Shown: piece by piece, positions 15,729 through 23,127 of the stretch | Position numbering within the stretch: position 1 is the stretch's first letter | Layout of the letters: every line of letters begins with the position of its first letter | Source: Bacteroidales bacterium UBA4345 | GTDB lineage: Bacteria; Bacteroidota; Bacteroidia; Bacteroidales; Paludibacteraceae | DNA: 28,346 bases | Direction of reading: 5' to 3' | Assembly: GCA_002396385.1 (NCBI GenBank) | Contig: DGTD01000048.1 | Coordinates: forward strand, 1 to 28,346 | Program-made: the position numbers and the translations under genes | Notes under the pieces: generated by a model | Told to the model about the DNA's origin: nothing | What the model saw: the letters and a program-made list of their open reading frames with translations, nothing else | The model's database searches: none

Positions 15729-15765
15729 AAAGCAGTTGTAACCATAGGTTACAACTGCTTTTTTT
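15729..15765 (+). terminator. Strong intrinsic terminator of the rpmB operon
   Basis: A perfect 15-bp stem (AAAGCAGTTGTAACC at 15729-15743 with its complement at 15747-15761) has a 3-base loop. It runs into a T-tract to 15765. The last T and the following bases form the next promoter's -7 box. Confidence 0.93.
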
Positions 15766-15772
15766 ATCTTTG
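15765..15772 (+). promoter_or_regulatory. -7 element (TATCTTTG) of the DUF4153 gene
   Basis: The exact TAnnTTTG box starts inside the terminator T-tract and lies 17 bases before the ATG at 15790. Any -33 element would fall inside the terminator stem. Confidence 0.5.
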
Positions 15773-15789
15773 CTAAAACAATATTATTT

Positions 15790-17556
15790 ATGAAATTTTT
15801 ACGTAGAATACAGAAAGGACTTGCTGAGTTTTGTGCCAGCATCTCCCAATTCCCAGTTGAAACTGCTCTCTGCCTCTTTACTTTTGTGCTGAGTGTCGCC
15901 TTGTGCGAGATGAACCAGCGGAACTGGATGGAGGATAGTTACTTCTTTAAACGGTTTGCTCCTGTTTCGCTATTGTATGTGGCGGCAGTGTTTTCTATTG
16001 CTTTTGCTATAAGGATGAGGAGGCAGAAACCTGTTCAACAACGGAAGATAAACGTCGTTTATTGGTTGTCGGGGTTGTTGGTACTTATCCCGCAGTTCTT
16101 TTTCCAAATGTCCGATTTTGGTGAAAATCCTTGGTTTGGTCCATTCCCTCTTTTGGGTGTATATCTGCTTTCGTTTTTGCTGATGTTTGCAATACGTGGA
16201 CAAAAGGACAACGGCCTGTTTGTTAGTGATGCGTATAAGTTGGTTGCTTCTTTGATTACGGCGGCCGTGCTTTCGGCCATTATCGCTATGGTATATTATG
16301 CCATTATGGCATCTTTCTTTTATCTGTTCCTGCCCGATTATTTCCGTTGGAAATTCTTGATTTATAGAATTCTGTTCTCTTATGTAGGATTCTTTTTTCT
16401 GGCTGTTCTTGCTCCGTTGCTGTTTTGCTATTGTGCCAAGGTTGTTGAAAATAAGAATACAGCCCTTATACCTAGGGCACTTGATGTGGTACTTGCAAAA
16501 ATCCTCACTCCTGCGTTGGTTTGTTATACTTTAATCCTCTTCCTCTATGCGGCAAAGGTAGTCGCAACTTGGAGCTTGCCTCGTGGTGGGGTGGCCTGGA
16601 TGGTGGTGGCCTATCTCGTTATCGCATTCTTGGTTTATATGCTCCAGCCGTTCCTTTCCAAGACTCGCTTTTCTTTCTTCTTCGAATACCTCCCATTTAT
16701 TTCTGTGGTGCCGTTGGCTTTGTTCTGGGTGGGGATCGCACGTCGAATCAGCGATTATGGTTTGACGGAGTGGCGCGTTTTCTTGTTTGCTTTCGGCTTG
16801 CTTATGACGTTCTTCCTTGCGTTCTCGTTGTTAAAGCGGTTGAATTGTTATTTGCTGATGGCTGGAATGGCAGCGGTAGCCATTTTCTTTCTGACGCTGG
16901 TCCCTCCAACTTCGGCTCTTTCTCTGGCGGTGGCGAACCAACAAAAACGTGTGGATAGTTTCTTGGCAAAATACCCTATTTATAACGACTCTACAAATAG
17001 ATTCGTGCCAGTGGCAGAAATACCGGATGCGTGTTTGAAAGACACCGTGGGGCGTAAACAATTTGTATCGGCACTTAATTATATAGAAAGAGTAAGGGGG
17101 TATGACACCTCTACTGTTTGCAGCCGTTATGTGCCAGACGAAATTAAGTGTTTTTATGGCACATCTTCTTATCATATGTCTTTTTATCCCAACAATATCC
17201 CTGTTTCTGGTTATTCATACGTGAATTTTGCTACAGAACGCGACGGAAAATTCGAGGTTGACGAAAATGTCGTTTTGAAATATGATGAAGAGATCCATCT
17301 GGACAAATACCGCTCTGCTTTAAAAAAAGCATGTGCCGGAAAGGAGCAATTGCCAGACGAAGTGTTCTATTTGAAGAACGATAGCGTTATGGTCGTTGTT
17401 GAATCGATATGGGTGTCTTACTATCCGGAAAAAGATTCTCTCGACGTGCCGCATATGAGCTATAATGGAGTTGTATTCTCAAAGAAACCTCTCTCTAAAA
17501 AGAAAACAGGAAGTGTGGGCTTTGAGGAGGAAATTGTGGAGAGTTGTGTGTATTAA
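15790..17556 (+). CDS. DUF4153-type multi-pass membrane protein
   Basis: The 588-residue protein has a roughly 400-residue membrane part with about ten hydrophobic helices, starting near residue 27 (ALCLFTFVLSVALC). A soluble C-terminal region of about 190 residues follows, with DSTNRFVPV and several Tyr-rich stretches. Layout and sequence (LLYVAAVFSIAFAIRMRRQ) fit the DUF4153 proteins of Bacteroidota, whose function is unknown. It is a single gene between two terminators. Confidence 0.75.
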   Translation: MKFLRRIQKGLAEFCASISQFPVETALCLFTFVLSVALCEMNQRNWMEDSYFFKRFAPVSLLYVAAVFSIAFAIRMRRQKPVQQRKINVVYWLSGLLVLIPQFFFQMSDFGENPWFGPFPLLGVYLLSFLLMFAIRGQKDNGLFVSDAYKLVASLITAAVLSAIIAMVYYAIMASFFYLFLPDYFRWKFLIYRILFSYVGFFFLAVLAPLLFCYCAKVVENKNTALIPRALDVVLAKILTPALVCYTLILFLYAAKVVATWSLPRGGVAWMVVAYLVIAFLVYMLQPFLSKTRFSFFFEYLPFISVVPLALFWVGIARRISDYGLTEWRVFLFAFGLLMTFFLAFSLLKRLNCYLLMAGMAAVAIFFLTLVPPTSALSLAVANQQKRVDSFLAKYPIYNDSTNRFVPVAEIPDACLKDTVGRKQFVSALNYIERVRGYDTSTVCSRYVPDEIKCFYGTSSYHMSFYPNNIPVSGYSYVNFATERDGKFEVDENVVLKYDEEIHLDKYRSALKKACAGKEQLPDEVFYLKNDSVMVVVESIWVSYYPEKDSLDVPHMSYNGVVFSKKPLSKKKTGSVGFEEEIVESCVY

Positions 17557-17576
17557 AAAAGGTCTCTAAAATAGAA

Positions 17577-17611
17577 AATCCCCGACGAACTTAGTTGGTT
17601 CGTCGGGGATT
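17577..17611. terminator. Bidirectional terminator, DUF4153 / DUF5606 genes
   Basis: AATCCCCGACGAAC (17577-17590) pairs with GTTCGTCGGGGATT (17598-17611) around a 7-base loop. The minus-strand tail (TTCTATTTT) is T-rich and the plus tail (CTTATTAT) less so. It lies between two convergent genes. Confidence 0.88.
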
Positions 17612-17631
17612 CTTATTATCGAACTTGTAAT

Positions 17632-18159
17632 TTAAGCCTCTTCAGCGTTGTCGGCAGCCTTCTTGCGTGTACGCTTCTTCTTAGGAAGACCGGCTTCATC
17701 TGCAGGAGTCTCTTCAGTTTTTTCTGCCTTCTCGGCTTTTGCTTTGGTTGCTTTCTTTGCAGGAGCCGCAGCTGCCTCAACAAATTCAGTTTTGCCAGCG
17801 GCAGTCAGAATGTTGTACCAACGGATGACCTTGCGGATGTCGTTGTCGTAAACGCGGTTCTGGTCGAAGTTAGAAAGTACGCTGCCGAAAAAGTCGCGCA
17901 ACTCTTTCTTCGACTTCATGTCGATTTCTACCAATTTGCCGCCTTGTTTTGCCTTTATGTTCTCGAAAACTTGTGCGAGGGGAACCTCTTCGTCTTCGGT
18001 GAAGATGGCTATGTCGGCCAAACTGATGACTTTATCGTTTGAATATGCGGGCTGGCGCTGTTTGGTTTCAACGTTTTCTACAATAAGCATGTTGTTGCCC
18101 TGTGAAAGCAGTTCGAAAAGACCTGGCTTGCCGGCAATTGATAATACTCTTTTAAGCAT
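17632..18159 (-). CDS. DUF5606 family protein
   Basis: The 175-residue cytoplasmic protein begins MLKRVLSIAGKPGLFELLSQGNN in the family's characteristic way (SIAGKPGLF, then NMLIVENVE). A compact N-terminal part (1-125) is followed by an Ala/Lys/Glu-rich tail (AKKATKAKAEKAEKTEE and KKKRTRKKA) that looks disordered and may contact nucleic acid. The family is conserved across Bacteroidota and has no known function. It is monocistronic with its own promoter. Confidence 0.88.
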   Translation of the reverse strand: MLKRVLSIAGKPGLFELLSQGNNMLIVENVETKQRQPAYSNDKVISLADIAIFTEDEEVPLAQVFENIKAKQGGKLVEIDMKSKKELRDFFGSVLSNFDQNRVYDNDIRKVIRWYNILTAAGKTEFVEAAAAPAKKATKAKAEKAEKTEETPADEAGLPKKKRTRKKAADNAEEA

Positions 18160-18209
18160 AATCTCTATTGTGATGTGAATAATTTAGGGTTTGTCTTTGC
18201 TTAATTATG

Positions 18210-18240
18210 CAAAGGTAACAAACTGTCATTTCTCTGCCAA
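18210..18240 (-). promoter_or_regulatory. Promoter of the DUF5606 gene
   Basis: On the minus strand TTG (18240-18238), a 20-base spacer and TACCTTTG (18217-18210) match the Bacteroidota consensus. Confidence 0.7.
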
Positions 18241-18319
18241 TTAAAAACTTCTAAAAGTTATTTAAAAGCCGTTAATCGATTAAGATTTGCCGAATAGTCT
18301 TTCTATACTTTTTTTGTGG

Positions 18320-18327
18320 TAACTTTG
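18320..18327 (+). promoter_or_regulatory. -7 element (TAACTTTG) of the MFS gene
   Basis: The TAnnTTTG box is 81 bases before the ATG at 18409. It overlaps the upstream in-frame ATG at 18316, which argues against that start. Confidence 0.55.
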
Positions 18328-18408
18328 CAGTGTTTAAGATTTCTCTGGTTGCGGCTGGCCGTTGTTGGGGAAAGTGTTTGTTGCTTTATACTTTGTAACT
18401 GCTTTTTT

Positions 18409-19590
18409 ATGGATTACAATTCACTGGTTAGTGCCAAACATCATGCGCGATATGCGCTGATGACGATGTATTTTTTCTCGGGATTCGTCTTCGCTACGCT
18501 TTTTTCCCGTCTGCCGGCCATACAGCAGATCTATAGTTTCGATTATGCCCATCTGGGCCTTCCCCAATTGTGCATGTCGGTAGGCTCGCTTCTCTGTATG
18601 CCTGTGTGTGCCAATCTTGCCAACAAGTATGGTAGCAACCGGTTGACGATGATGGGCTATATGGTCGCTTTTGTGTTTGTCCTATTGCCTATTATGCCTT
18701 CGCAATACTTATTGTTCCCTGTCTGCATGGCTTATGGCGTTTTTGCCTCACTTTTCGATATTGCCATTAATGGAAACTCTATTTTGGTAGAAAGAGCCTA
18801 TAAGCGAAGCATTTTGGCTAAATTTCATGCAATCTATTACGTGGGGACATGTGTTGGTGCTTTGACTGCCATTGTCTTTATCTCGTTCAAACTTGACGCC
18901 TCTATCCATTTTAGCGTGGCTTCCACTCTGGTGGTATGTGAACTGTGTTTTCTGAGGCCTTTCCTGATGCGGGAAACACCTAAAAAGGAGGTGGTCGCCA
19001 AAGGATTCCATTTCCTGTTCCCGAAGGGCTTGCTTCTATATATTGCCTTTATCGCATTGTTTAGCCGTGTTATTGAGGGTGTTGTGTCAAGCTGGAGTAC
19101 GCAATATATGAACCAGGTGGTTACATTACCCGAAAATTTTGCTCCTGTCGGATTGGCGGTCTATGCTGCCTTTATGGCTCTTGGTCGTTTCATGGGCGAT
19201 ATGGTGCGTGCCCGTTATCACGAACCGTTTATTCTGATGATTTGCAGTTTGGTTGCCATGGCCGGATTGGGGTTGATGATTAGTTCTACAAGTTTCCCTT
19301 TGTCTGTGCTTGGGCTGTTGGTTACTGGTTTGGGTATGTCGTGCCTTGTCCCGGTTATCTATAGCCTGTCGGGAACCCAGCCCGATGTCTCTCCGGGTAC
19401 GGGCATTGCTATGGTCAATACTATCAGTGGTACTGGATTCTTGTTCGGACCTTTCCTGGTTGGGATGATTGCTAACGCATTCGACCTCAGAATGTCTTTT
19501 TTCTATGTACTGATGCTTGGTGTGGGCATGTCGTGTCTTTCCTTCTTTTTTTGGAGGATTAAAGGAAAACCGACTTCCAAACGGGTATAA
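18409..19590 (+). CDS. Major facilitator superfamily transporter
   Basis: The 393-residue protein has twelve predicted membrane helices. The start at 18409 (MDYNSLVSAKHHARYALM) is preferred because the frame's earlier ATG at 18316 lies upstream of the probable transcription start. The segment after helix 2 (NLANKYGSNRLTMMGY) resembles the MFS loop A motif, and GRFMGDMVRARYHE is its repeat in the second half. It most resembles sugar or drug permeases of the fucose-permease/YbjJ kind. The substrate cannot be told from sequence or neighbours. There is no strong hairpin terminator behind it. Confidence 0.85.
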   Translation: MDYNSLVSAKHHARYALMTMYFFSGFVFATLFSRLPAIQQIYSFDYAHLGLPQLCMSVGSLLCMPVCANLANKYGSNRLTMMGYMVAFVFVLLPIMPSQYLLFPVCMAYGVFASLFDIAINGNSILVERAYKRSILAKFHAIYYVGTCVGALTAIVFISFKLDASIHFSVASTLVVCELCFLRPFLMRETPKKEVVAKGFHFLFPKGLLLYIAFIALFSRVIEGVVSSWSTQYMNQVVTLPENFAPVGLAVYAAFMALGRFMGDMVRARYHEPFILMICSLVAMAGLGLMISSTSFPLSVLGLLVTGLGMSCLVPVIYSLSGTQPDVSPGTGIAMVNTISGTGFLFGPFLVGMIANAFDLRMSFFYVLMLGVGMSCLSFFFWRIKGKPTSKRV

Positions 19591-19668
19591 CTTTACCCAT
19601 TCTTGAAGTTTTTTTAGCTTTGAGGTAAATTTTTAGCCTTTCTGTGCGGTTTTACTCAATAAATATCC

Positions 19669-19676
19669 TAATTTTG
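19669..19676 (+). promoter_or_regulatory. -7 element (TAATTTTG) of tRNA-Thr
   Basis: The exact TAnnTTTG box is 41 bases before the tRNA 5' end. It is consistent with a short precursor leader. Confidence 0.6.
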
Positions 19677-19717
19677 CACTCGCAAACGGGGAATGGATTC
19701 CCTTGTGAGTGGGTAAT

Positions 19718-19789
19718 GCCAATGTAGCTCAGTGGTAGAGCGCTTCCTTGGTAAGGAAGAGGTCACGGGTCCGACTCCCGTCATCGGCT
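19718..19789 (+). tRNA. tRNA-Thr (anticodon GGT)
   Basis: A full cloverleaf is visible: D arm GCTC/GAGC, anticodon stem CTTCC/GGAAG with loop TTGGTAA (anticodon GGT, reads ACC/ACT), and T stem ACGGG/CCCGT. The acceptor stem pairs GCCAATG with CATCGGC except for an A-C mismatch at position 4:69. The T loop reads TCCGACT, so position 55 is C instead of the usual T. CCA is not encoded, as is common in Bacteroidota. Confidence 0.93.
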
Positions 19790-19797
19790 CGTTTAAC

Positions 19798-19832
19798 AGA
19801 GAGGACACTTCTAGGAGGTGTCCTCTTTTTTT
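19798..19832 (+). terminator. Intrinsic terminator after tRNA-Thr
   Basis: The stem AGAGGACACTTC (19800-19811) pairs with GAGGTGTCCTCT (19815-19826, one wobble) around a 3-base loop. It is followed by TTTTTT to 19832, overlapping the stop codon of the converging gene. Confidence 0.88.
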
Positions 19833-20313
19833 AGTGCCTTCTAACGTGGTACCAGAGTTTTTCCCAACCACCTCCAAGACTGGTCAGCCTTTCCCTTTCC
19901 CGGTCGCGTTCCTGTTGCTGGTAGCAGGCTATTTCTTTTGCCGCAGTGTCTAATTCTTCTGTGTTAATTTCCACCTGGATTTGTTCCGCATTTTTTTTCA
20001 AGTCTTTTACGGCTTCAGCAAGGTCTGTACTGCTTGTGTAGAATATATAGGGTTGTGCCCGGTCTCCGCTGACAGGAATAGAGGAACGGATGGCTATGCC
20101 TTCGTGCCTTATCGAAATATAAAGGTCTTTCCCGAATTTTCCTCCTTCTCCCTTTTGTTCTGAAATGGCCTTTTCGCACGGCCATTGTCTCACCTCGCCC
20201 AGTTTAACCATGGCAAGGTTTTGCTCTTCTTTGCCAGTGTATTCTTCTATCTGTCCGTTAATGATGAGTGTAGCGGGGCTGGTGGGGCGTGATGTCCAAA
20301 AAATCTTATCCAT
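19831..20313 (-). CDS. Hypothetical protein, 160 residues
   Basis: I do not recognise this protein. It has no signal peptide or membrane helix. The N-terminal two thirds look globular (MDKIFWTSRP, ATLIINGQIEEY, KDLYISIRHEGIAIRSSIP). The rest is a charged helical or coiled-coil-like stretch (LAEAVKDLKKNAEQIQVEIN, ACYQQQERDRERERL). It begins 25 bases after the alkD-like gene on the same strand, so it is probably its operon partner. Confidence 0.7.
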   Translation of the reverse strand: MDKIFWTSRPTSPATLIINGQIEEYTGKEEQNLAMVKLGEVRQWPCEKAISEQKGEGGKFGKDLYISIRHEGIAIRSSIPVSGDRAQPYIFYTSSTDLAEAVKDLKKNAEQIQVEINTEELDTAAKEIACYQQQERDRERERLTSLGGGWEKLWYHVRRH

Positions 20314-20338
20314 AATTCAATCTCTTGGGTGGGGCTTA

Positions 20339-21025
20339 TTATTTTTTGAGGGTGCGTAGGTAGGCTTTCTGTGAGTCGGTAATCCTATAACTTTCAACCG
20401 CCTTCTGTATGGCTTTGTTGTGGACCCACTTATCCATCGTTTTCTGCTCTATAAACGGAATTGCCGCATCCCACTGTTTTGCGAGAGCAGTTGCGAAAAA
20501 CCAGGCAACCATCATTTTTATATAATAATGTTCTCCTTTTTCTTTTGCTACCCATTGCAGGTATTCTGGCTTGAAATCATCGTCCAGAAAATAAGACATC
20601 AGCATCTCGATGCCGAATCTGACGGTATATGGTTGATCGCTCGACATCCACCGCTTTATATCTTCTATCAGCCTTTCGTGATTCTTCTTTTGTTTGAAAA
20701 CTTTCGGACTTAACAAATCGCATGTGGCCCAGTTGTCGACAACAGGCAGAAATCGGTCCAGTTCTTTAATGCATTGGTCGTAGTCTTTGGTCTCGCTGAT
20801 GATGAAGCCGTGCAGATTGGTCTCCTCATAATAATCGTGTTCGGCCGAGGCCAGGAAATCGTCTATCTGCTTATTTTTCGCATATTCTTTTGCCAGTTTC
20901 CTAAGCTCTGGTGTGCGTACACCGATTATCTTGTCGGCGTTGATGTTTGGAACCAGTTTGCTGTGAAAGGCTTTGTATTGGGTGTCTTGCAGCGCAAAGA
21001 GTCTTTTTTTTATCTCTTCTTTCAT
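20339..21025 (-). CDS. AlkD-like DNA alkylation repair protein (HEAT-repeat)
   Basis: The product has 228 residues from the ATG at 21025; a longer frame to 21091 would start inside the promoter. It matches the ALK/AlkD HEAT-like repeat DNA glycosylases: IIGVRTPELRKLAKEYAK near the N-terminus, LHGFIISETKDYDQ, then the family signature VDNWATCDLLSPKVF with the conserved Trp and Asp. MMVAWFFATAL lies near the C-terminus. AlkD enzymes remove bulky or positively charged alkyl adducts such as 3- and 7-alkylpurines. It has its own promoter and is followed by the hypothetical gene. Confidence 0.88.
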   Translation of the reverse strand: MKEEIKKRLFALQDTQYKAFHSKLVPNINADKIIGVRTPELRKLAKEYAKNKQIDDFLASAEHDYYEETNLHGFIISETKDYDQCIKELDRFLPVVDNWATCDLLSPKVFKQKKNHERLIEDIKRWMSSDQPYTVRFGIEMLMSYFLDDDFKPEYLQWVAKEKGEHYYIKMMVAWFFATALAKQWDAAIPFIEQKTMDKWVHNKAIQKAVESYRITDSQKAYLRTLKK

Positions 21026-21068
21026 GATGTTTATATATTGTGTACATGAACTCTCGTGTGTACGACTG

Positions 21069-21099
21069 CAAAAATACAACAGAGCGGACATCCTTGCAA
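21069..21099 (-). promoter_or_regulatory. Promoter of the alkD-like gene, nested in a terminator
   Basis: On the minus strand TTG (21099-21097), a 20-base spacer and TATTTTTG (21076-21069) match the consensus. The -33 lies in the loop of the upstream terminator hairpin and the -7 box forms its T-tract. Confidence 0.7.
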
Positions 21100-21115
21100 T
21101 AGGTGTCCGCTCTGT
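21069..21115 (-). terminator. Terminator of the VWA/PurA-like operon
   Basis: ACAGAGCGGACA (minus 21115-21104) pairs with its complement at 21090-21079, a 12-bp stem with a 13-base loop. TGTATTTTTG follows on the minus strand. It lies just after the PurA-like stop codon. Confidence 0.8.
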
Positions 21116-21126
21116 CGTTTTCGCGT

Positions 21127-22227
21127 TTATACGATGAGGGCGCGGTCGTAGATCCTTATGTTCGGGAAGAACCTTCTGAATTCTACCTCTCTGTCCATTT
21201 CGTCGCAGTGTGTTACATCTAAGTAAACGGTGTGTGGCTTTTTTATTCCGGCTTCGGCCTCTTTAATGCGTTCAGCCAATGCTTCTATGTCTAATTGCCC
21301 ATAACGGAAGTCGTCTTGAAACTCGTTATACCTGTTCGTTCGGTCTTCTTCAACAAAGACTGACAGATTTGAACGCTTTTGCTCTCTTTCCAGCGTTCCC
21401 TTGCCGTGCCGTGTCAGGTATGGTCGGGTGACGTAGTGTATGCTGATGTCGTCACAACTGAAGACGTCGGCCATTCTTAGGGCGTATTCTGCAGTGGTTT
21501 TCGAAGGTGTAGTGCCGGCTATGTCAAGTCCAGTATCGTTAAGTAGGAGTCCCTGCCCGTTTTCGAAAATGATTTCGTCGTATTTTGTGAAGTCGAAAAC
21601 CGTATTTGTATTCTTGTACAGGAACAGGCAGTCTTCTATATAGTGGGAGATAAGGTTTTCACTGGTCCAAATGGGAAGGAAGTCGGTCGGTATATCACCT
21701 ATACGCCTCTCGAAATATCCTCGTACGCTCTTTAAGTAACTTTCCCTTTCGGCTGATTCTAATCCGCAGAAAGTATCGAATCGGATGGTTACAGTGCTCT
21801 GGTAGCGTAACGTGGTTTCCCATATACCCATGCCGCAACTTCCATGTTTCCCTCCTTTGCGTTTGAATTCGATAATCTGGTTGGCAAGCATGTCGTAGGG
21901 GGTGCTCCACCTGCATTCCTTGTCGCGGAAGAATTTGACTCCTTGAATGGCGTTCCTCCCAGCCAGTGCGTTATACTCGAAAACAAACTGCATAGGGTTA
22001 AGGATGAAGAAGGGCGAGAAATAATTGTCGGCTCCGTAGGGAGTAGCTGCACCAAAGTGCTGGAAGGTAAAACTGCCGTTTTCTGTCAGAATGGAGTGCG
22101 CCCGTTGGGCGCCTCCATTTGTCAGAACATTCAGTGTCTTTCCTTTAGCATGCTTCGCGTATGTCGCAACCACAGTGCCTTTGCCTTCGTCTCCGTAGTT
22201 GGCTCCTATAATTATTCTCGCTTTCAT
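21127..22227 (-). CDS. Divergent adenylosuccinate synthetase (PurA)-like protein
   Basis: The 366-residue protein has the PurA fold signature but is about 60 residues shorter than ordinary PurA (about 430). GANYGDEGKG near residues 8-17 keeps the catalytic Asp and Lys. RAHS keeps the His equivalent to His41, FENGQGLLL matches FEGAQGTLL, and YLTRHGKGTL matches the TRVGxGPFPTE loop. The Asp-binding loop TTTGRRRRTGW is replaced by FQDDFRYGQLD with a single Arg. The guanine-binding KLDVLDG reads YLDVTHCDE, and the C-terminal GPDRTE region is missing. It keeps Asp where phage PurZ has Ser, so a plain PurZ is unlikely. A GTP-dependent ligase acting on a purine or related nucleotide is inferred. It is the third gene of an operon with a VWA protein; AGAGG directly abuts its ATG. 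Confidence 0.8.
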   Translation of the reverse strand: MKARIIIGANYGDEGKGTVVATYAKHAKGKTLNVLTNGGAQRAHSILTENGSFTFQHFGAATPYGADNYFSPFFILNPMQFVFEYNALAGRNAIQGVKFFRDKECRWSTPYDMLANQIIEFKRKGGKHGSCGMGIWETTLRYQSTVTIRFDTFCGLESAERESYLKSVRGYFERRIGDIPTDFLPIWTSENLISHYIEDCLFLYKNTNTVFDFTKYDEIIFENGQGLLLNDTGLDIAGTTPSKTTAEYALRMADVFSCDDISIHYVTRPYLTRHGKGTLEREQKRSNLSVFVEEDRTNRYNEFQDDFRYGQLDIEALAERIKEAEAGIKKPHTVYLDVTHCDEMDREVEFRRFFPNIRIYDRALIV

Positions 22228-22243
22228 CCTCTTAGAATATACG

Positions 22244-23125
22244 TTACCAGCTTATGCCGTCGTTGTTGCTGTTTGTGAAGCTAAATCCGGCACCACCTGT
22301 TACACCAATAGGGTTCTTTGCAATGCTGTCGTCAATGCATTCGCAAATGGTACTGCCCAGTGTGTTGATGGTAGCAATCTTGTAGTTGTTGTTCAATAGC
22401 TCGCCGAATGTCTTGGCAATGTCGTTTTTGAAATAGCTGAAGCTGGCCTTACTGTCGTTTACACCAATGTGATAGATGTCGAATTTGTTTGAAGCTTCCT
22501 TGTAAAGCTCGCCCGTTTCGATGTCGGCCTGGTTTTTGTCGCCAGTCACTTCGTTGAGCCGTGCGAAGGGAAGGTAAGGATTGAGCGGTTCGTCGCCCAT
22601 GGTGATAATGATACCCTTACGCCCTTGTTTGTCGAACGCATCAAGTTTTGTGTGGTGCAGACCAAAGTACCATGCGGCTGTGTACGATTCGTATTTGTTC
22701 CCACCGCCACCGTGCTCCATATAGATCTTGTCAAGCGCTTCTGCAATGCGTACGTCGCTTTCAAATTGAGAAGCCTGGATAGGCGCATCGTCGTATGCCA
22801 AGTCGCCAATACCCATCATCATAAACTCAATGTCTGTATATTTCCCGTAGAGGTCGGTCATGATTTTACCAAGGCATTCGGCTGTTTCCTGGCAGGCTCC
22901 TCCCATAGAGCCAGTGACGTCGAGCGCGAGAATCACTGGTATGGTGTTAGGGTGCTCGTCGGTGTTGACGCAGGTACGAACCACGTTCTTGGGGTCTAGC
23001 GATTTGTCGAGTTGTAGAACTTTGAACGTTTGTCCGCTAACTCGGTCGGTCGTTCTATCGTAACTTTTGCCGGCTTTTGTGCTATAGTCGGCAAACTCGT
23101 CTCTTGTCCATCTTCCGTGTCCCAT
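22244..23125 (-). CDS. VWA-domain protein with MIDAS-like motif
   Basis: The 293-residue protein has an N-terminal extension (1-60) containing SLDPKNVVRTCVNTDEHPN. It then has a von Willebrand A domain beginning VILALDVTGSMGG, where D69-x-T71-x-S73 forms a MIDAS variant. GDLAYDDAP, a Gly-rich HGGGGNKYESYTAAW near 138-152 and ITMGDEP (D178) follow. There is no signal peptide or membrane helix, so it is cytoplasmic. Such VWA proteins usually bind metal-dependent partners and act with AAA+ or other enzymes. Here the partners are a Met-rich protein two bases upstream and the PurA-like protein 16 bases downstream. Its Shine-Dalgarno AGGAGG lies within the last codons of the preceding gene. Confidence 0.88.
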   Translation of the reverse strand: MGHGRWTRDEFADYSTKAGKSYDRTTDRVSGQTFKVLQLDKSLDPKNVVRTCVNTDEHPNTIPVILALDVTGSMGGACQETAECLGKIMTDLYGKYTDIEFMMMGIGDLAYDDAPIQASQFESDVRIAEALDKIYMEHGGGGNKYESYTAAWYFGLHHTKLDAFDKQGRKGIIITMGDEPLNPYLPFARLNEVTGDKNQADIETGELYKEASNKFDIYHIGVNDSKASFSYFKNDIAKTFGELLNNNYKIATINTLGSTICECIDDSIAKNPIGVTGGAGFSFTNSNNDGISW

Positions 23126-23127
23126 AT

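Noticed and set aside
21127..22227. Calling the PurA-like gene a phage-type PurZ
   Set aside because: It keeps Asp in GDEGKG, whereas PurZ has Ser at that position, and no phage genes surround it.
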